Shown: one piece after another, positions 35,067-44,191 of the stretch
How the letters are laid out: each line of letters opens with the position of its first letter
Position numbering within the stretch: the first letter of the stretch is position 1
NCBI RefSeq assembly: GCF_000515275.1
Contig: NZ_KI911560.1
Span: 2,046,001-2,110,000, forward strand
Reading direction: 5' to 3'
Source: Methylophilus sp. 5
GTDB taxonomy: Bacteria; Pseudomonadota; Gammaproteobacteria; Burkholderiales; Methylophilaceae
Length of the DNA stretch: 64,000 bases
Translations under genes and position numbers: made by a program
The notes under the pieces: model-generated
The model's database searches: none
The model's input: only the letters and a program-made list of their open reading frames with translations
Told to the model about the DNA's origin: nothing

Positions 35067-36488
35067 ATGCAGATAAACACACAAGTGCTTTCTTTTGAGG
35101 CGCTGTCGCAGCGCTATGGTGAGCGGTATAAATGGATGGTGCTGCTGATTATCGGCGTTGGCACTATTGCTGGCGTCTTGTGTACGTCCAGCTTTAATGT
35201 GGCGGTGCCCGCGCTAACGCATACTTTTCACCTGGGGCAGGATCACGTGCAGTGGGCGATGACGGCGTTTTTGGCGGCCATGACCATAGGCATGTTGCCC
35301 GCGGCCTGGTGGCTGGAGCGTTTTGGCCTGCGGCGGGTATTTATGACAACGCTGTGCTTGCTGATTGCCGCCAGTGTGGCGGGTTTTTATGCGCACACCT
35401 TTGTGCAGGTGGTGATTGCGCGCCTACTGCAAGGTTTGGCTGCTGGCGTGTTGCAACCACTGGGCGTGATGGCGCTGATGCGTTTGTTTCCACCCAATAT
35501 TCAGGGGCGCGCTTCGGGCATTTTAATTGTGGGTATTGCATTCACGCCTGCGATTGCCCCGTCTATTAGTGGGTGGTTGCTGGATCAGTTTGGCTGGCAT
35601 GCTATTTTTCTGCTGGGCGTGCCATTTGCGCTCATCGCGCTATTCTCGGCCTGGCGCTGGCTGCCTGCACCGCGTAAAAACCCCATCAAACCGTTTGATT
35701 GGCCGGGTTTAGGCTGGCTGTCAGCCGCCACTATTGGCTTGGTGGAGTTTGTCTCCAGTTTGCATCATAGCGGGCTGGTTTCAATGTGGACCTGGGGGCA
35801 AGCGACGCTGACTGTCGTCTCTATGCTTTGTTATCTGCGCCATGCGCATCAATTGCCGCATGCCATTATCCAGTTGCATTTGTTTAACCGGCCGACGTTT
35901 AGCCGCGGCACCTTGGTGGCATTTGCTTATGGCTTTGGCTTATATGCGTCGACCTACCTGATTCCGGTATTTTTGCAAAATGCCATGGCTTATTCAGCGA
36001 CCGATGCCGGTTTGTTGTTGCTGCCTTCGGGGTTGGCGCTGGTGCTGACCATTCCATTTGCCGGACGCATGGCTGATCGCTTTTCGCCCAAGCGCATCAC
36101 GCTGGCCGGTCTGGTGGTGTTTGGTCTGTCATTTTTGGTGTTTACCGTGGCGGCTGACCAAGTGCAATACTGGGATATTGTGGCTGCCACCGTGGTGGGC
36201 AGGGTTGGCTTAGGCTTGATTCTGCCAGCACTCAATCTAGCCACGTTGCATGAAATGGAGCCGCACCAGTTAGGGCAGTCTTCAGTCGTGGTCAGTTATG
36301 CCAGACAATTAGGGGGCGTGGTCGGCGTGACCATGATGGCGGTGTTTATGGAGTGGCGCGAACGCGTGTTGGGCATGGTCGCCCCCGGTATTTTTGAGGC
36401 TTATGCGCAAGGCTTTTTGCTATTATCGGCGGTGTTTGCGCTGGCGATTGTCGCTGCACTAGGGATGAAAGACGCGAGGCGAGAATAG
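35067..36488 (+). CDS. DHA2-type MFS multidrug efflux transporter
   Basis: A 473-residue inner-membrane drug/proton antiporter of the EmrB/QacA (DHA2) group. Visible: first segment ending CTSSFNVAVPALTHTFHLG near 36-54, a motif-A-like stretch WWLERFGLRRVFM near 79-91, and the DHA2 motif C region GIAFTPAIAPSISGWLLDQF near 151-170. About fourteen hydrophobic segments are present. The ATG at 35067 is preferred to the GTG one codon earlier. No strong ribosome site lies before it; a short leader ORF does. Substrates unknown. Confidence 0.88.
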   Translation: MQINTQVLSFEALSQRYGERYKWMVLLIIGVGTIAGVLCTSSFNVAVPALTHTFHLGQDHVQWAMTAFLAAMTIGMLPAAWWLERFGLRRVFMTTLCLLIAASVAGFYAHTFVQVVIARLLQGLAAGVLQPLGVMALMRLFPPNIQGRASGILIVGIAFTPAIAPSISGWLLDQFGWHAIFLLGVPFALIALFSAWRWLPAPRKNPIKPFDWPGLGWLSAATIGLVEFVSSLHHSGLVSMWTWGQATLTVVSMLCYLRHAHQLPHAIIQLHLFNRPTFSRGTLVAFAYGFGLYASTYLIPVFLQNAMAYSATDAGLLLLPSGLALVLTIPFAGRMADRFSPKRITLAGLVVFGLSFLVFTVAADQVQYWDIVAATVVGRVGLGLILPALNLATLHEMEPHQLGQSSVVVSYARQLGGVVGVTMMAVFMEWRERVLGMVAPGIFEAYAQGFLLLSAVFALAIVAALGMKDARRE

Positions 36489-36509
36489 GGGGGGCAGAAG
36501 GGAGTGAAA

Positions 36510-36538
36510 CTGGCTGTTATCCAGGAGATAACAGCCAG
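36510..36538. terminator. Bidirectional hairpin between converging genes
   Basis: A 12-bp stem (ctggctgttatc / gataacagccag) with a short loop, between the efflux gene (+) and the ferredoxin reductase gene (-). Confidence 0.75.
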
Positions 36539-36548
36539 ACAAGTGCAG

Positions 36549-37331
36549 TTATTTTTCTACAAACGCTTTTTCAATCACGTAGTCGCCAAGCTCACCAATC
36601 CGTGGTGAGACTTTGAAACCACGTTTGTCCAGCATGGCAGCGGTGTCGACCAGCATGGCCGGGCTACCGCAAATCATGGCGCGGTCTGTTTCCGGGTTCA
36701 ATGGCGGCAGGCCAATGTCGGTAAACAGTTTGCCATTTTCTACCAGGTCAGTCAGACGACCCATATTTTTAAACGGCTCGCGCGTGACAGTCGGGTAGTA
36801 AATCAGCTTGTTTTTAATTTCTTCGCCAAAAAACTCATTATTCGGTAATTCTTTAGTGATGAACTCTTCGTAGGCCAACTCGTTGACGTAGCGTACACCG
36901 TGAATCAGGATGACTTTTTCAAAGCGGTCGTAGACTTCAATGTCCTGAATCAGGCTCATAAACGGTGCCAAACCAGTGCCGGTTGAGAAGAAGTACAGGT
37001 TTTTGCCTGGTTTCAGGTCAGAGGTAATCAGCGTGCCGGTTGGCTTGCGGCTCACCAGCAATGGGTCACCTACTTTTAAGTGTTGCAAGCGTGAAGTCAG
37101 CGGGCCGTTAGGCACTTTAATACTGAAAAACTCCAGATGCTCTTCATAGTTAGGGCTGGCGATACTGTAAGCACGGGTCAGTGGCAGACCGTCAACTTCC
37201 ATGCCTATCATCACAAACTGGCCATTTTCAAAACGCAGACCTGGGTCGCGAGTGGCCTTAAAGCTGAATAAGGTGTCGTTCCAGTGATGAACGCTCAGAA
37301 TCGTTTCGGTGGAATATTTTTTATTACTCAT
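36549..37331 (-). CDS. fpr: Ferredoxin-NADP reductase
   Basis: A 260-residue flavoprotein that passes electrons between NADPH and ferredoxin or flavodoxin. The FAD motif RAYSIASPNYEEHLEFFSI is near residues 53-71, the NADP site FFSTGTGLAPFMSLI near 114-128, and the C-terminal AMICGSPAMLVDTAAML near 218-234, ending in EKAFVEK as in subfamily II enzymes. In this group it often serves oxidative-stress defence and iron-sulfur supply. Single-gene unit with its own terminator. Confidence 0.93.
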   Translation of the reverse strand: MSNKKYSTETILSVHHWNDTLFSFKATRDPGLRFENGQFVMIGMEVDGLPLTRAYSIASPNYEEHLEFFSIKVPNGPLTSRLQHLKVGDPLLVSRKPTGTLITSDLKPGKNLYFFSTGTGLAPFMSLIQDIEVYDRFEKVILIHGVRYVNELAYEEFITKELPNNEFFGEEIKNKLIYYPTVTREPFKNMGRLTDLVENGKLFTDIGLPPLNPETDRAMICGSPAMLVDTAAMLDKRGFKVSPRIGELGDYVIEKAFVEK

Positions 37332-37395
37332 GTCTTATCTTTTACTCGCGACTAGGCAAAGGGGTTGAATTTAAAGGGTTTATTCTAACAGGCTA

Positions 37396-38325
37396 TTATA
37401 GCGCAGCGGTCAGTTGCGGTACGACTTCAAACAAATCAGCCACTAATCCGTAATCTGCAATCTTGAAAATCTGCGCTTCCGGGTCCTGGTTAATCGCCAC
37501 AACGACCTTACTGTCTTTCATGCCATAAGCGTGCTGAATCGCGCCGGAAATACCGACAGCGATATACAGCTCAGGCGCAACCACCACGCCAGTCTGGCCG
37601 ACTTGCAGGTCGTTAGGCGCATAGCCTGCATCCACAGCGGCACGGCTGGCGCCAATCGCGGCATGCAGTTTGTCTGCCAATGGCGCGATAACTTGAGCAA
37701 ATGCATCAGCACTACCCAGTGCACGGCCACCAGAAACCACCACTTTAGCGGCAGTCAGCGCTGGGCGCTCGGATTTGTTAAACGCCTCTGATATCCAGCG
37801 GCTGCCAGCCGGGGCGGCAGGCGTTGTAATTGCTTTCACTTCGGCAGCAGCGCCTGTTGCTGCGGCTGCAAATTTGCTACCGCGCACGGTCAGTACTTGA
37901 ATCGCGTCCCTGTTTTGCACGGTTGCCAGTACATTGCCAGCATAAATGCCGCGTACATAAGTGTTGGTGTTGACGATTTCGAGCACGTCGGACAGCATGT
38001 TGACGTCAAGCAGCGCGGCTACACGCGGCAATACATTTTTGCTGAATGCACTATGCGCAGCCAGCACCACAGTGTAGTTGGCGGCCAGTGGCACAATAAT
38101 GTCAGCCAGGTGTTCGGCGGTGGGGTGTTGCAAAGCGGCGTCGCTAGCGACCAATACGCTGCTCACGCCTTGCAGGGTGGCGGCTTGTGCAGCCAACGCG
38201 TCCGGCTGTGCGGCTGCAATCAGCACGTCCACCGGTTGTTGCCATTGTTGGGCAGCCGTCACGGCGCGCGCGACTTGTTCATTTAAATGTTGGCCGTTGT
38301 GTTCGGCAATAATCAGTGTTCTCAT
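37396..38325 (-). CDS. etfA: Electron transfer flavoprotein alpha subunit
   Basis: A 309-residue ETF alpha subunit. The FAD-binding C-terminal domain is clear: SRAAVDAGYAPNDLQVGQTG near 233-252, YIAVGISGAIQHAYGMKDSK near 259-278, and the closing VADLFEVVPQL. With EtfB it carries electrons from flavin dehydrogenases to ETF-quinone oxidoreductase. It resembles the general (fatty-acid/amino-acid) ETF rather than the trimethylamine-dehydrogenase ETF of Methylophilus W3A1. It overlaps etfB by 4 bp. Confidence 0.95.
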   Translation of the reverse strand: MRTLIIAEHNGQHLNEQVARAVTAAQQWQQPVDVLIAAAQPDALAAQAATLQGVSSVLVASDAALQHPTAEHLADIIVPLAANYTVVLAAHSAFSKNVLPRVAALLDVNMLSDVLEIVNTNTYVRGIYAGNVLATVQNRDAIQVLTVRGSKFAAAATGAAAEVKAITTPAAPAGSRWISEAFNKSERPALTAAKVVVSGGRALGSADAFAQVIAPLADKLHAAIGASRAAVDAGYAPNDLQVGQTGVVVAPELYIAVGISGAIQHAYGMKDSKVVVAINQDPEAQIFKIADYGLVADLFEVVPQLTAAL

Positions 38326-39074
38326 CCGATGATCCCCTCGTGCGTGCGCAATTTGCTCAATAACTCATTCACATCTTTCACCATAATGCCGGCAGGGCGC
38401 TCAGGCGGGGTGGCGACTTTGAGCTGTTGCACGTTGTGCGTCAGAGAAACACTCAATGAATCCAATGGCACATTTTCCAGTGGTTTCTTTCTGGCCATCA
38501 TCAGGTTAGGCAGCTTGACGTAGCGCGGCTCGTTTAAGCGCAGGTCAGCGGTAATCACGGCTGGCAGGCTGACTGCCAGGGTTTGTGTGCCGCCATCAAT
38601 TTCGCGGACGACAGTCGCCTGGTTGCCTTCGATGGTGATTTGCGAAGCGTAGGTCGCTTGTGGCAATTTGAGCAATGCTGCCAGCATCTGGCCGGTTTGG
38701 CCTGCATCATCGTCAATTGCCTGTTTGCCCAGCAAAATCAATTGCGGTTGCTCACGCTCGACCAGCGCTTTCAATACTTTGGCTACGCCAAGGGAGTGTA
38801 AGGTCTCTTGTGTTTCAACCAGCATGGCGCGGTCTGCGCCCATGGCCAGTGCGTGACGCAGGATGTCCTGGTTGGCAGCGCCGCCTATGGTTACGGCAAC
38901 GATTTCAGTCACAATGCCTTTTTCTTTAAGGCGAATGGCTTCTTCAATCGCGTTTTCATCAAACGGATTGATGCCCATTTTGACGCCATCAATGTCTACA
39001 TTAGAACCGTCCGCTTTGACGCGGACTTGAATGTTATAATCAACGACCCGTTTGATCGCTACCAGTGCTTTCAT
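38322..39074 (-). CDS. etfB: Electron transfer flavoprotein beta subunit
   Basis: A 250-residue ETF beta subunit with AMP-binding fold. It begins MKALVAIKRVVDYNIQVRVK and carries MGINPFDENAIEEAIRLKEK near residues 33-52 and the signature LRLNEPRYVKLPNLMMARKK near 182-201. First gene of the etfBA operon, reading away from the LysR regulator gene across a 152-bp divergent promoter region. Confidence 0.95.
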   Translation of the reverse strand: MKALVAIKRVVDYNIQVRVKADGSNVDIDGVKMGINPFDENAIEEAIRLKEKGIVTEIVAVTIGGAANQDILRHALAMGADRAMLVETQETLHSLGVAKVLKALVEREQPQLILLGKQAIDDDAGQTGQMLAALLKLPQATYASQITIEGNQATVVREIDGGTQTLAVSLPAVITADLRLNEPRYVKLPNLMMARKKPLENVPLDSLSVSLTHNVQQLKVATPPERPAGIMVKDVNELLSKLRTHEGIIG

Positions 39075-39226
39075 AAAACGTTTGCCTTCATTAGATGTTC
39101 TAGCTCGTAAGCTAGCATTTTAAGCTAGCTTGTAATATTTATTAAATTGATTATTATAATAATATATATCTATTTTGTAGATTAATTTTGACGCGGCGCA
39201 ATTAGCGCGCAATCCTTTATCCCTCA
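39075..39226. promoter_or_regulatory. Divergent etfB/lysR promoter region
   Basis: These 152 bp between divergent starts include a perfect 8-bp inverted repeat, aagctagc at 39109-39116 and gctagctt at 39124-39131. Next to it is a very AT-rich tract (about 39132-39178) suited to promoters on both strands. LysR regulators usually bind such sites and regulate the divergent gene, so etfBA is a probable target. Confidence 0.5.
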
Positions 39227-40165
39227 ATGAAATACACGCTCAGACAGCTGGAGATTTTTGTGGCTATCAGCCGCGCTGGTAGTGTGTCCCGCGCTTGCAA
39301 TCAACTCGCTTTGTCGCAATCTGCCGCCAGCACCGCGTTGATTGAGCTGGAAAAGCAATTTGATATTCAGTTGTTTGACCGGGTGGGCAAGTCTTTGCGC
39401 ATCAATGAGGCTGGTCAGCAATTGTTGCCAAAGGCGGTTGAGCTACTGGACAGGGCGCGCGAAATCGAGCGCATGTTACAGGGCCAGCAAGGCTATGGGC
39501 ATCTCAAAATTGGCGCAACCCTCACCGTGGGCAACTACCTAGTCACCTTGCTGGTGGCCAAATTTTTGCAGCAATATCCGCAAAGCCACATCCAGTTGCA
39601 GGTACAAAACACGCGTACTATCGTCGAGCAAATTGCGAATCATACACTGGATTTGGGTATGATAGAGGGCGAATGTAATCACCCGGATATTGCCGTTGCG
39701 CCTTGGATTGCTGACGAATTAGTGATTTTTGCGGCGCCCACGCATCCGCTGGCACAGATTGCACAAACTGGTAAAACCATCCACAAGTCAGATTTACTGC
39801 TGCAACCGTGGATAGTGCGTGAAAAAGGCTCGGGTACGCGTGAGACCTTTGACCGCGCTTTCAAGCAGGATTATTCACGGCTCAATATCACACTGGAGCT
39901 TGAGCACACCGAAGCGATCAAGCGCGCGGTGGAGTCTGGTTTAGGCATAGGCTGCATTTCAAGGCTGGCACTCAAGGATGCATTCAGGCGCGGTAGCCTG
40001 GTGCCGATTGAGAACCATAGCTTGCAGTTTCACCGTAATTTTTATTTTTTATGGCACAGGCAAAAATATCAAACCGGTGGCATTCGTCAATTTTTGGCGT
40101 TTTGCCAGGCGTTTACCCAAGGGGCGACGCGTAGCGATCTGATTGATATTCCGGCCATTGCCTGA
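39227..40165 (+). CDS. LysR-family transcriptional regulator
   Basis: A 312-residue LysR regulator. The N-terminal winged helix-turn-helix is at residues 1-60 (RQLEIFVAISRAGSVSRACN, then LALSQSAASTALIELEKQFD). The effector domain follows, including IGATLTVGNYLVTLLVAKFL near 90-109. The position between etfBA (divergent) and the ETF-quinone oxidoreductase gene (same strand, 13 bp downstream) suggests it controls both arms of this electron-transfer module. The inducer is unknown. Confidence 0.9.
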   Translation: MKYTLRQLEIFVAISRAGSVSRACNQLALSQSAASTALIELEKQFDIQLFDRVGKSLRINEAGQQLLPKAVELLDRAREIERMLQGQQGYGHLKIGATLTVGNYLVTLLVAKFLQQYPQSHIQLQVQNTRTIVEQIANHTLDLGMIEGECNHPDIAVAPWIADELVIFAAPTHPLAQIAQTGKTIHKSDLLLQPWIVREKGSGTRETFDRAFKQDYSRLNITLELEHTEAIKRAVESGLGIGCISRLALKDAFRRGSLVPIENHSLQFHRNFYFLWHRQKYQTGGIRQFLAFCQAFTQGATRSDLIDIPAIA

Positions 40166-40178
40166 CGAAGGAGCAAAG

Positions 40179-41825
40179 ATGGAAAGAGATGTCATGGAAT
40201 ACGATGTGCTGATTGTCGGGGCAGGCCCGGCCGGCTTGTCCGCAGCCATCAGACTTAAACAATTAGCACAGGCGCAAGGTCAGGCGCTGGGCGTCTGCGT
40301 GTTGGAAAAAGGCGCTGAAGTTGGCAGCCATATTTTTTCGGGCGCTGTGCTGGACCCGAAAGCCTTGCAGGAGTTATTGCCTGACTGGCAGGCATCAGGT
40401 GCACCTTTGAATACGCCAGTGAACAAAGATACTTTTGTCGTGCTGGGCGAGGAGAAGTCATGGCCTATGCCTGACTGGACCTTGCCGCCATTGATGCGCA
40501 ATCATGGCAATTATATTATCAGCCTGGGCGAAGTCTGCCGCTGGCTGGCCGGGCAGGCTGAGGCGCTGGGTGTGGAGATTTACACCGGTTTTTCTGCACA
40601 AACGCCAAGTTACGACGAACATGGCCGTATGCTAGGCGTGATTACTGGCGATATGGGCCTGGACAAACAAGGCGAGCCAACGGCCAACTACACGCCTGGC
40701 ATCGAAATTCGCGCCAAATACACGCTGGTGGCCGAGGGCACGCGTGGCTCACTCACTAAACAACTCGAAGCGCGTTATGGTTTACGCGCAGCATCTAGCC
40801 CGGCCAAATATGGCATCGGCTTTAAAGAAGTCTGGCGTGTGAAGCCTGAGCTGCACCAAAAAGGCTTGATTGAGCATACACTGGGTTGGCCGTTAGATGC
40901 CAACACCGGTGGCGGCGGTTTTATTTATCACCATGGTGAAAACCTGGTCTCGGTCGGTTATGTCGTGCATCTGGATTACAGCAACCCTTACTTGTCGCCG
41001 TTTGATGTGTTCCAAACCTATAAAACGCATCCTAAACTCAAGGCCTTGCTGCAAGACGGTAAACGCCTGAGCTATGGCGCGCGCGCAATCTCTGAAGGCG
41101 GCGTGCAATCGTTGCCTGAGATGGCTTTTCCGGGCGGAGCCTTACTTGGTTGCAGCGCGGGACTGGTCAATGTGCCTAAAATCAAGGGCACGCATTACGC
41201 AATGAAGTCTGGCATGCTGGCGGCAGAGTCGGTATTTGAAGCTATTGAGCAAGGCAGCCCCGAGGTGTTGACCAGTTATGCACAAAAACTGCGTGCCTCT
41301 TGGGTGTGGCAAGAGTTGAGCGCTGTGCGTAACGTTAAACCTTATTTGTCACGCTGGGGCACTTGGGCGGGTACCGTACTCGGTGGTGCAGAAATGTGGC
41401 TGTCCAGTTGGGGCTTTACGTTGCCCTGGACCCTAAAACACACTTCGGCTGATCACGCTACGCTTGCCGATGCCGCAAACAGCCGTCAACCAGTGTATGC
41501 CAAGCCCGATGGCGTGCTCACGTTTGATAAACTCAGCTCTGTGAGTTTGTGCAATATTGCGCATGATGACCAGCAGCCCTGCCATTTGAAATTAGGGGTG
41601 GCCGACATGCCGGTGCGGGTAAACCTGCCGCGTTATGCCGGGCCAGAGCAACGCTATTGCCCGGCAGGCGTGTATGAGTTTGTTGAGCAGGCGGGCGAGA
41701 AAACCTTGCAGATCAATGCGCAAAACTGCATCCATTGCAAAACCTGCGATATTAAAGACCCGACGCAAAATATTAATTGGGTACCACCAGAAGGCGGTAG
41801 TGGGCCGAATTATGTTTCGCAGTGA
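40179..41825 (+). CDS. Electron transfer flavoprotein-ubiquinone oxidoreductase
   Basis: A 548-residue membrane-bound flavoprotein that takes electrons from ETF and reduces ubiquinone. The ATG at 40179 is chosen because aaggag lies 6 bases upstream; the open frame begins earlier only at a TTG inside the regulator gene. The FAD motif VLIVGAGPAGLSAAI is near residues 10-24. A C-terminal 4Fe-4S site has CIHCKTCDIKDP near 518-529, with the fourth cysteine in RYCPAGVYEF. The module could serve amine, sarcosine, fatty-acid or amino-acid dehydrogenases; none is encoded in this window. Confidence 0.95.
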   Translation: MERDVMEYDVLIVGAGPAGLSAAIRLKQLAQAQGQALGVCVLEKGAEVGSHIFSGAVLDPKALQELLPDWQASGAPLNTPVNKDTFVVLGEEKSWPMPDWTLPPLMRNHGNYIISLGEVCRWLAGQAEALGVEIYTGFSAQTPSYDEHGRMLGVITGDMGLDKQGEPTANYTPGIEIRAKYTLVAEGTRGSLTKQLEARYGLRAASSPAKYGIGFKEVWRVKPELHQKGLIEHTLGWPLDANTGGGGFIYHHGENLVSVGYVVHLDYSNPYLSPFDVFQTYKTHPKLKALLQDGKRLSYGARAISEGGVQSLPEMAFPGGALLGCSAGLVNVPKIKGTHYAMKSGMLAAESVFEAIEQGSPEVLTSYAQKLRASWVWQELSAVRNVKPYLSRWGTWAGTVLGGAEMWLSSWGFTLPWTLKHTSADHATLADAANSRQPVYAKPDGVLTFDKLSSVSLCNIAHDDQQPCHLKLGVADMPVRVNLPRYAGPEQRYCPAGVYEFVEQAGEKTLQINAQNCIHCKTCDIKDPTQNINWVPPEGGSGPNYVSQ

Positions 41826-41929
41826 TTGGTAAAGTCACGTAGTCGTTTCCACTATGCTTCGGATCTAACTGAGGTGTTGCAGTGGGGATGCGAATTGTAT
41901 TTGTCTAGGTTTAGATATGTGGCGTTTCT

Positions 41930-42538
41930 TTTCGCCTTTTGGCGAGTTACTTTTCTTTGCTTGCCCAAAGAATAAGTAACCAAAAGAAATGCACCCTAGC
42001 TTCCGCTTGATTCCTGCGTTGCTCGCCAAAACAAGCGGTCACGAAACTCGACCTGGCAGCTCACAAAAAGCGTGAGCTGCTGCGGGACTCGGACAGTCGC
42101 TCCCTTCTCCCTTGTTTTGGCTGCGCTACTCGGCGCGTCAGATAGGGGCCCATAAAACCACACGCTTTAACCTAACGTGAAGCTTTTTACATCGCATCCC
42201 GCTTGATCACCGCTACAGAACAATAGAGAGTCGTTTGTTAAGTCTAGCAAGAGTATTGAGCGCGTTACATGTTATATGCTCAACGAGCGTCTAATCGTGG
42301 TGGGTTTCAACGGGCCCCTATCTGACGCGCCGAGTAGCGCAGTCAGCGTGGGAGTTTTCGGCCATTGCCTGTTTGAGCTCCGCAACAAGCCACGTCTTGT
42401 GTGGCTTGTTAGGGCGAGTTTCAATGGACGCCCACGTTGATGAGCAACGCAGGAAATAAGCGGAAGCTAGGGTGTCTTGTTCTTTGCCTTCTTTCTTATG
42501 GACAAGCATAAGAAAGAATGGTCGCCGAAAAGGCGAAA
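41930..42538. repeat. 609-bp nested fold-back element
   Basis: It fills the convergent gap between the ETF-quinone oxidoreductase gene and ftsX. Nested inverted repeats are visible. The ends are 41930-41945 against 42522-42538 (one gap). Next come 41992-42024 against 42442-42474 (31 of 33) and a perfect 31-bp pair at 42121-42151 against 42312-42342. Both arms also carry a local hairpin at matching positions (42057-42081 and 42389-42411) with different sequences. No transposase or credible ORF is present. It looks like a non-autonomous mobile or dispersed repeat; the tttcttttggttactt-type motifs in its arms are common in betaproteobacterial intergenic DNA. Confidence 0.8.
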
Positions 42539-42564
42539 TAGATTGTTCATAAAACAGCCTTCGC

Positions 42565-43455
42565 TCAGCGCTTCTGTGTCAGCGCAATAAACGCTGCAAT
42601 CCAGCCAATAGCAATGGTGCTCAGCAACATTAGCCCGCCCACATTAAACAGGTGAAACACCAACTGAAAGTTGCTTTGGTAATTGTTTGCCAACAGTTGC
42701 ACCGGTTGCTTCAGGTTCCACACAATCATGAATAATAAAGCGACGGCGATGAGGCCGCCACCCAAGCCATAAGCGCTGCCCATATATAAAAACGGGCGGC
42801 GGATAAAACTATGCGTGGCGCCAATCAGGCGGCTGACTTCAATTTCTGCTTCGTGCGTGAGTACTTGCATACGCACGGTGTTGCTAATCACGGTAATCAT
42901 GGCAATGCCTAACAGGCTGGCGAAAATAATCGCGATGCGTTTACCCAGTAACAGCATGGCGTGCAAGCGCTCAATCCACACGCTGTCAATCACCAGCTCT
43001 TCGACCTCACCGCGTTTTTGCAATAGTGCTTGTACAGGTTTGACCGAGGTCGGTTGCGTGTCTGTCAGCGTGATAAACAGCGCATCTGGCAACGGGTTTT
43101 GTGGCAAATCGACCAGCAGGTCTTTTTGCAAAAACTGCGCCCCTAGTTGCTTGATGGCATCTTCTTTCGGCACGTAGCGGACTTCTTTCACCTGCGGTAA
43201 GGCCTCTACGTCATTAATCAGGCGTTGAATCAGGTTGGCATTTACTGATGACTTCAAGAATGCGCTGATTTGTGCATCTTGCTTGATCGTACGCGACATG
43301 TCTTGCAGGTTATCCAGGCCAACAAACAGCAAGCCGGGCAGGGTGGCGGTGATGCCGATGACCATGCAGATGGTGAGTGTATTCAGCCAGTGGTTTTTTA
43401 AGCGCTGCAACACCAGGTCTATGGTCAGCGCGTGTTGGTTGAGCCAGTTTTTCAT
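42565..43455 (-). CDS. ftsX: Cell-division protein FtsX
   Basis: A 296-residue membrane protein that works with FtsE to control septal peptidoglycan hydrolases. The ATG at 43455 is chosen because it gives the normal start MKNWLNQHALTIDLVLQRLK and falls 25 bp after the ftsE stop; the open frame runs further into ftsE. Four membrane segments: one near 26-46, then a periplasmic domain (AQISAFLKSSVNANLIQRLI), then three between about 170 and 290. The FtsX motif EAEIEVSRLIGATHSFIRRP is near 203-222. Confidence 0.94.
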   Translation of the reverse strand: MKNWLNQHALTIDLVLQRLKNHWLNTLTICMVIGITATLPGLLFVGLDNLQDMSRTIKQDAQISAFLKSSVNANLIQRLINDVEALPQVKEVRYVPKEDAIKQLGAQFLQKDLLVDLPQNPLPDALFITLTDTQPTSVKPVQALLQKRGEVEELVIDSVWIERLHAMLLLGKRIAIIFASLLGIAMITVISNTVRMQVLTHEAEIEVSRLIGATHSFIRRPFLYMGSAYGLGGGLIAVALLFMIVWNLKQPVQLLANNYQSNFQLVFHLFNVGGLMLLSTIAIGWIAAFIALTQKR

Positions 43456-43480
43456 GCACTTACTCTCATTAATAGGGCAC

Positions 43481-44158
43481 TCATAGCATGGCCGTTTGTG
43501 TGGGCATGGCACTGATGGTTTGCTGGTCAATATGCAAGGTTCTGTAGGCAATGGTGCTGACCTGGGACACGTCATGCATAGCAATGACCACTGTCACGCC
43601 GACATCGTTAAATGCTTTGAGCAACTGCATGATCTCCAGCGACGCGGCTTGGTCCAGCCCGCCGGTGGGTTCGTCTGCAATGACAATAGACGGCCGGCTG
43701 ACCACGGCACGCGCAATCGCCAGCCGTTGTTGTTCGCCGCCAGACAAAGTGATCGGCATAGCTTTTTCTTTGTTGAGCAGGCCGACTTTATCCAGTGCGG
43801 CACGCACGCGGCGGGCAGCCTCTTCACCGGTGATACCCTGTATGCTTAATGGCAAAGCCACATTGTCGAAGCTGTTGCGGTCATACAGCAACTTGTGGTC
43901 TTGAAACACCAGGCCAAAACGGCGGCGCAGATAAGGCACCGCGTTGGGGTGCAACTGGCTGATATCCTGCTGGTTGATCAAAATACGCCCGCTAGAGGGT
44001 AGCTCTATGCCCGCCATGAGTTTGAGCAGGGTGCTTTTACCCACGCCCGAGTGGCCGGTAACCAGCACAAAATCGCCCTTGTCTATGCTAAAGCTGACCT
44101 GACGGAATAAATGTGCGCTATTGGGATAGCGCATGCTGACATTATTAAAAACAATCAT
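43481..44158 (-). CDS. ftsE: Cell-division ATPase FtsE
   Basis: A 225-residue ABC ATPase, partner of FtsX. Walker A GHSGVGKSTLL near residues 35-45, signature LSGGEQQRLAIARAV near 138-152, Walker B IVIADEPTGGLD near 158-169, switch histidine in VIAMHDV near 191-197. Order ftsY-ftsE-ftsX on the minus strand matches many proteobacteria, with 33 bp between ftsY and ftsE. Confidence 0.96.
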   Translation of the reverse strand: MIVFNNVSMRYPNSAHLFRQVSFSIDKGDFVLVTGHSGVGKSTLLKLMAGIELPSSGRILINQQDISQLHPNAVPYLRRRFGLVFQDHKLLYDRNSFDNVALPLSIQGITGEEAARRVRAALDKVGLLNKEKAMPITLSGGEQQRLAIARAVVSRPSIVIADEPTGGLDQAASLEIMQLLKAFNDVGVTVVIAMHDVSQVSTIAYRTLHIDQQTISAMPTQTAML

Positions 44159-44191
44159 AATTTTAAGCGGGCAGGGCTGGTCATGAATGAG

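Noticed and set aside
42318..42509. 63-codon minus-strand frame
   Set aside because: It sits within the arms of the fold-back element and is an artefact of that repeat rather than a gene.
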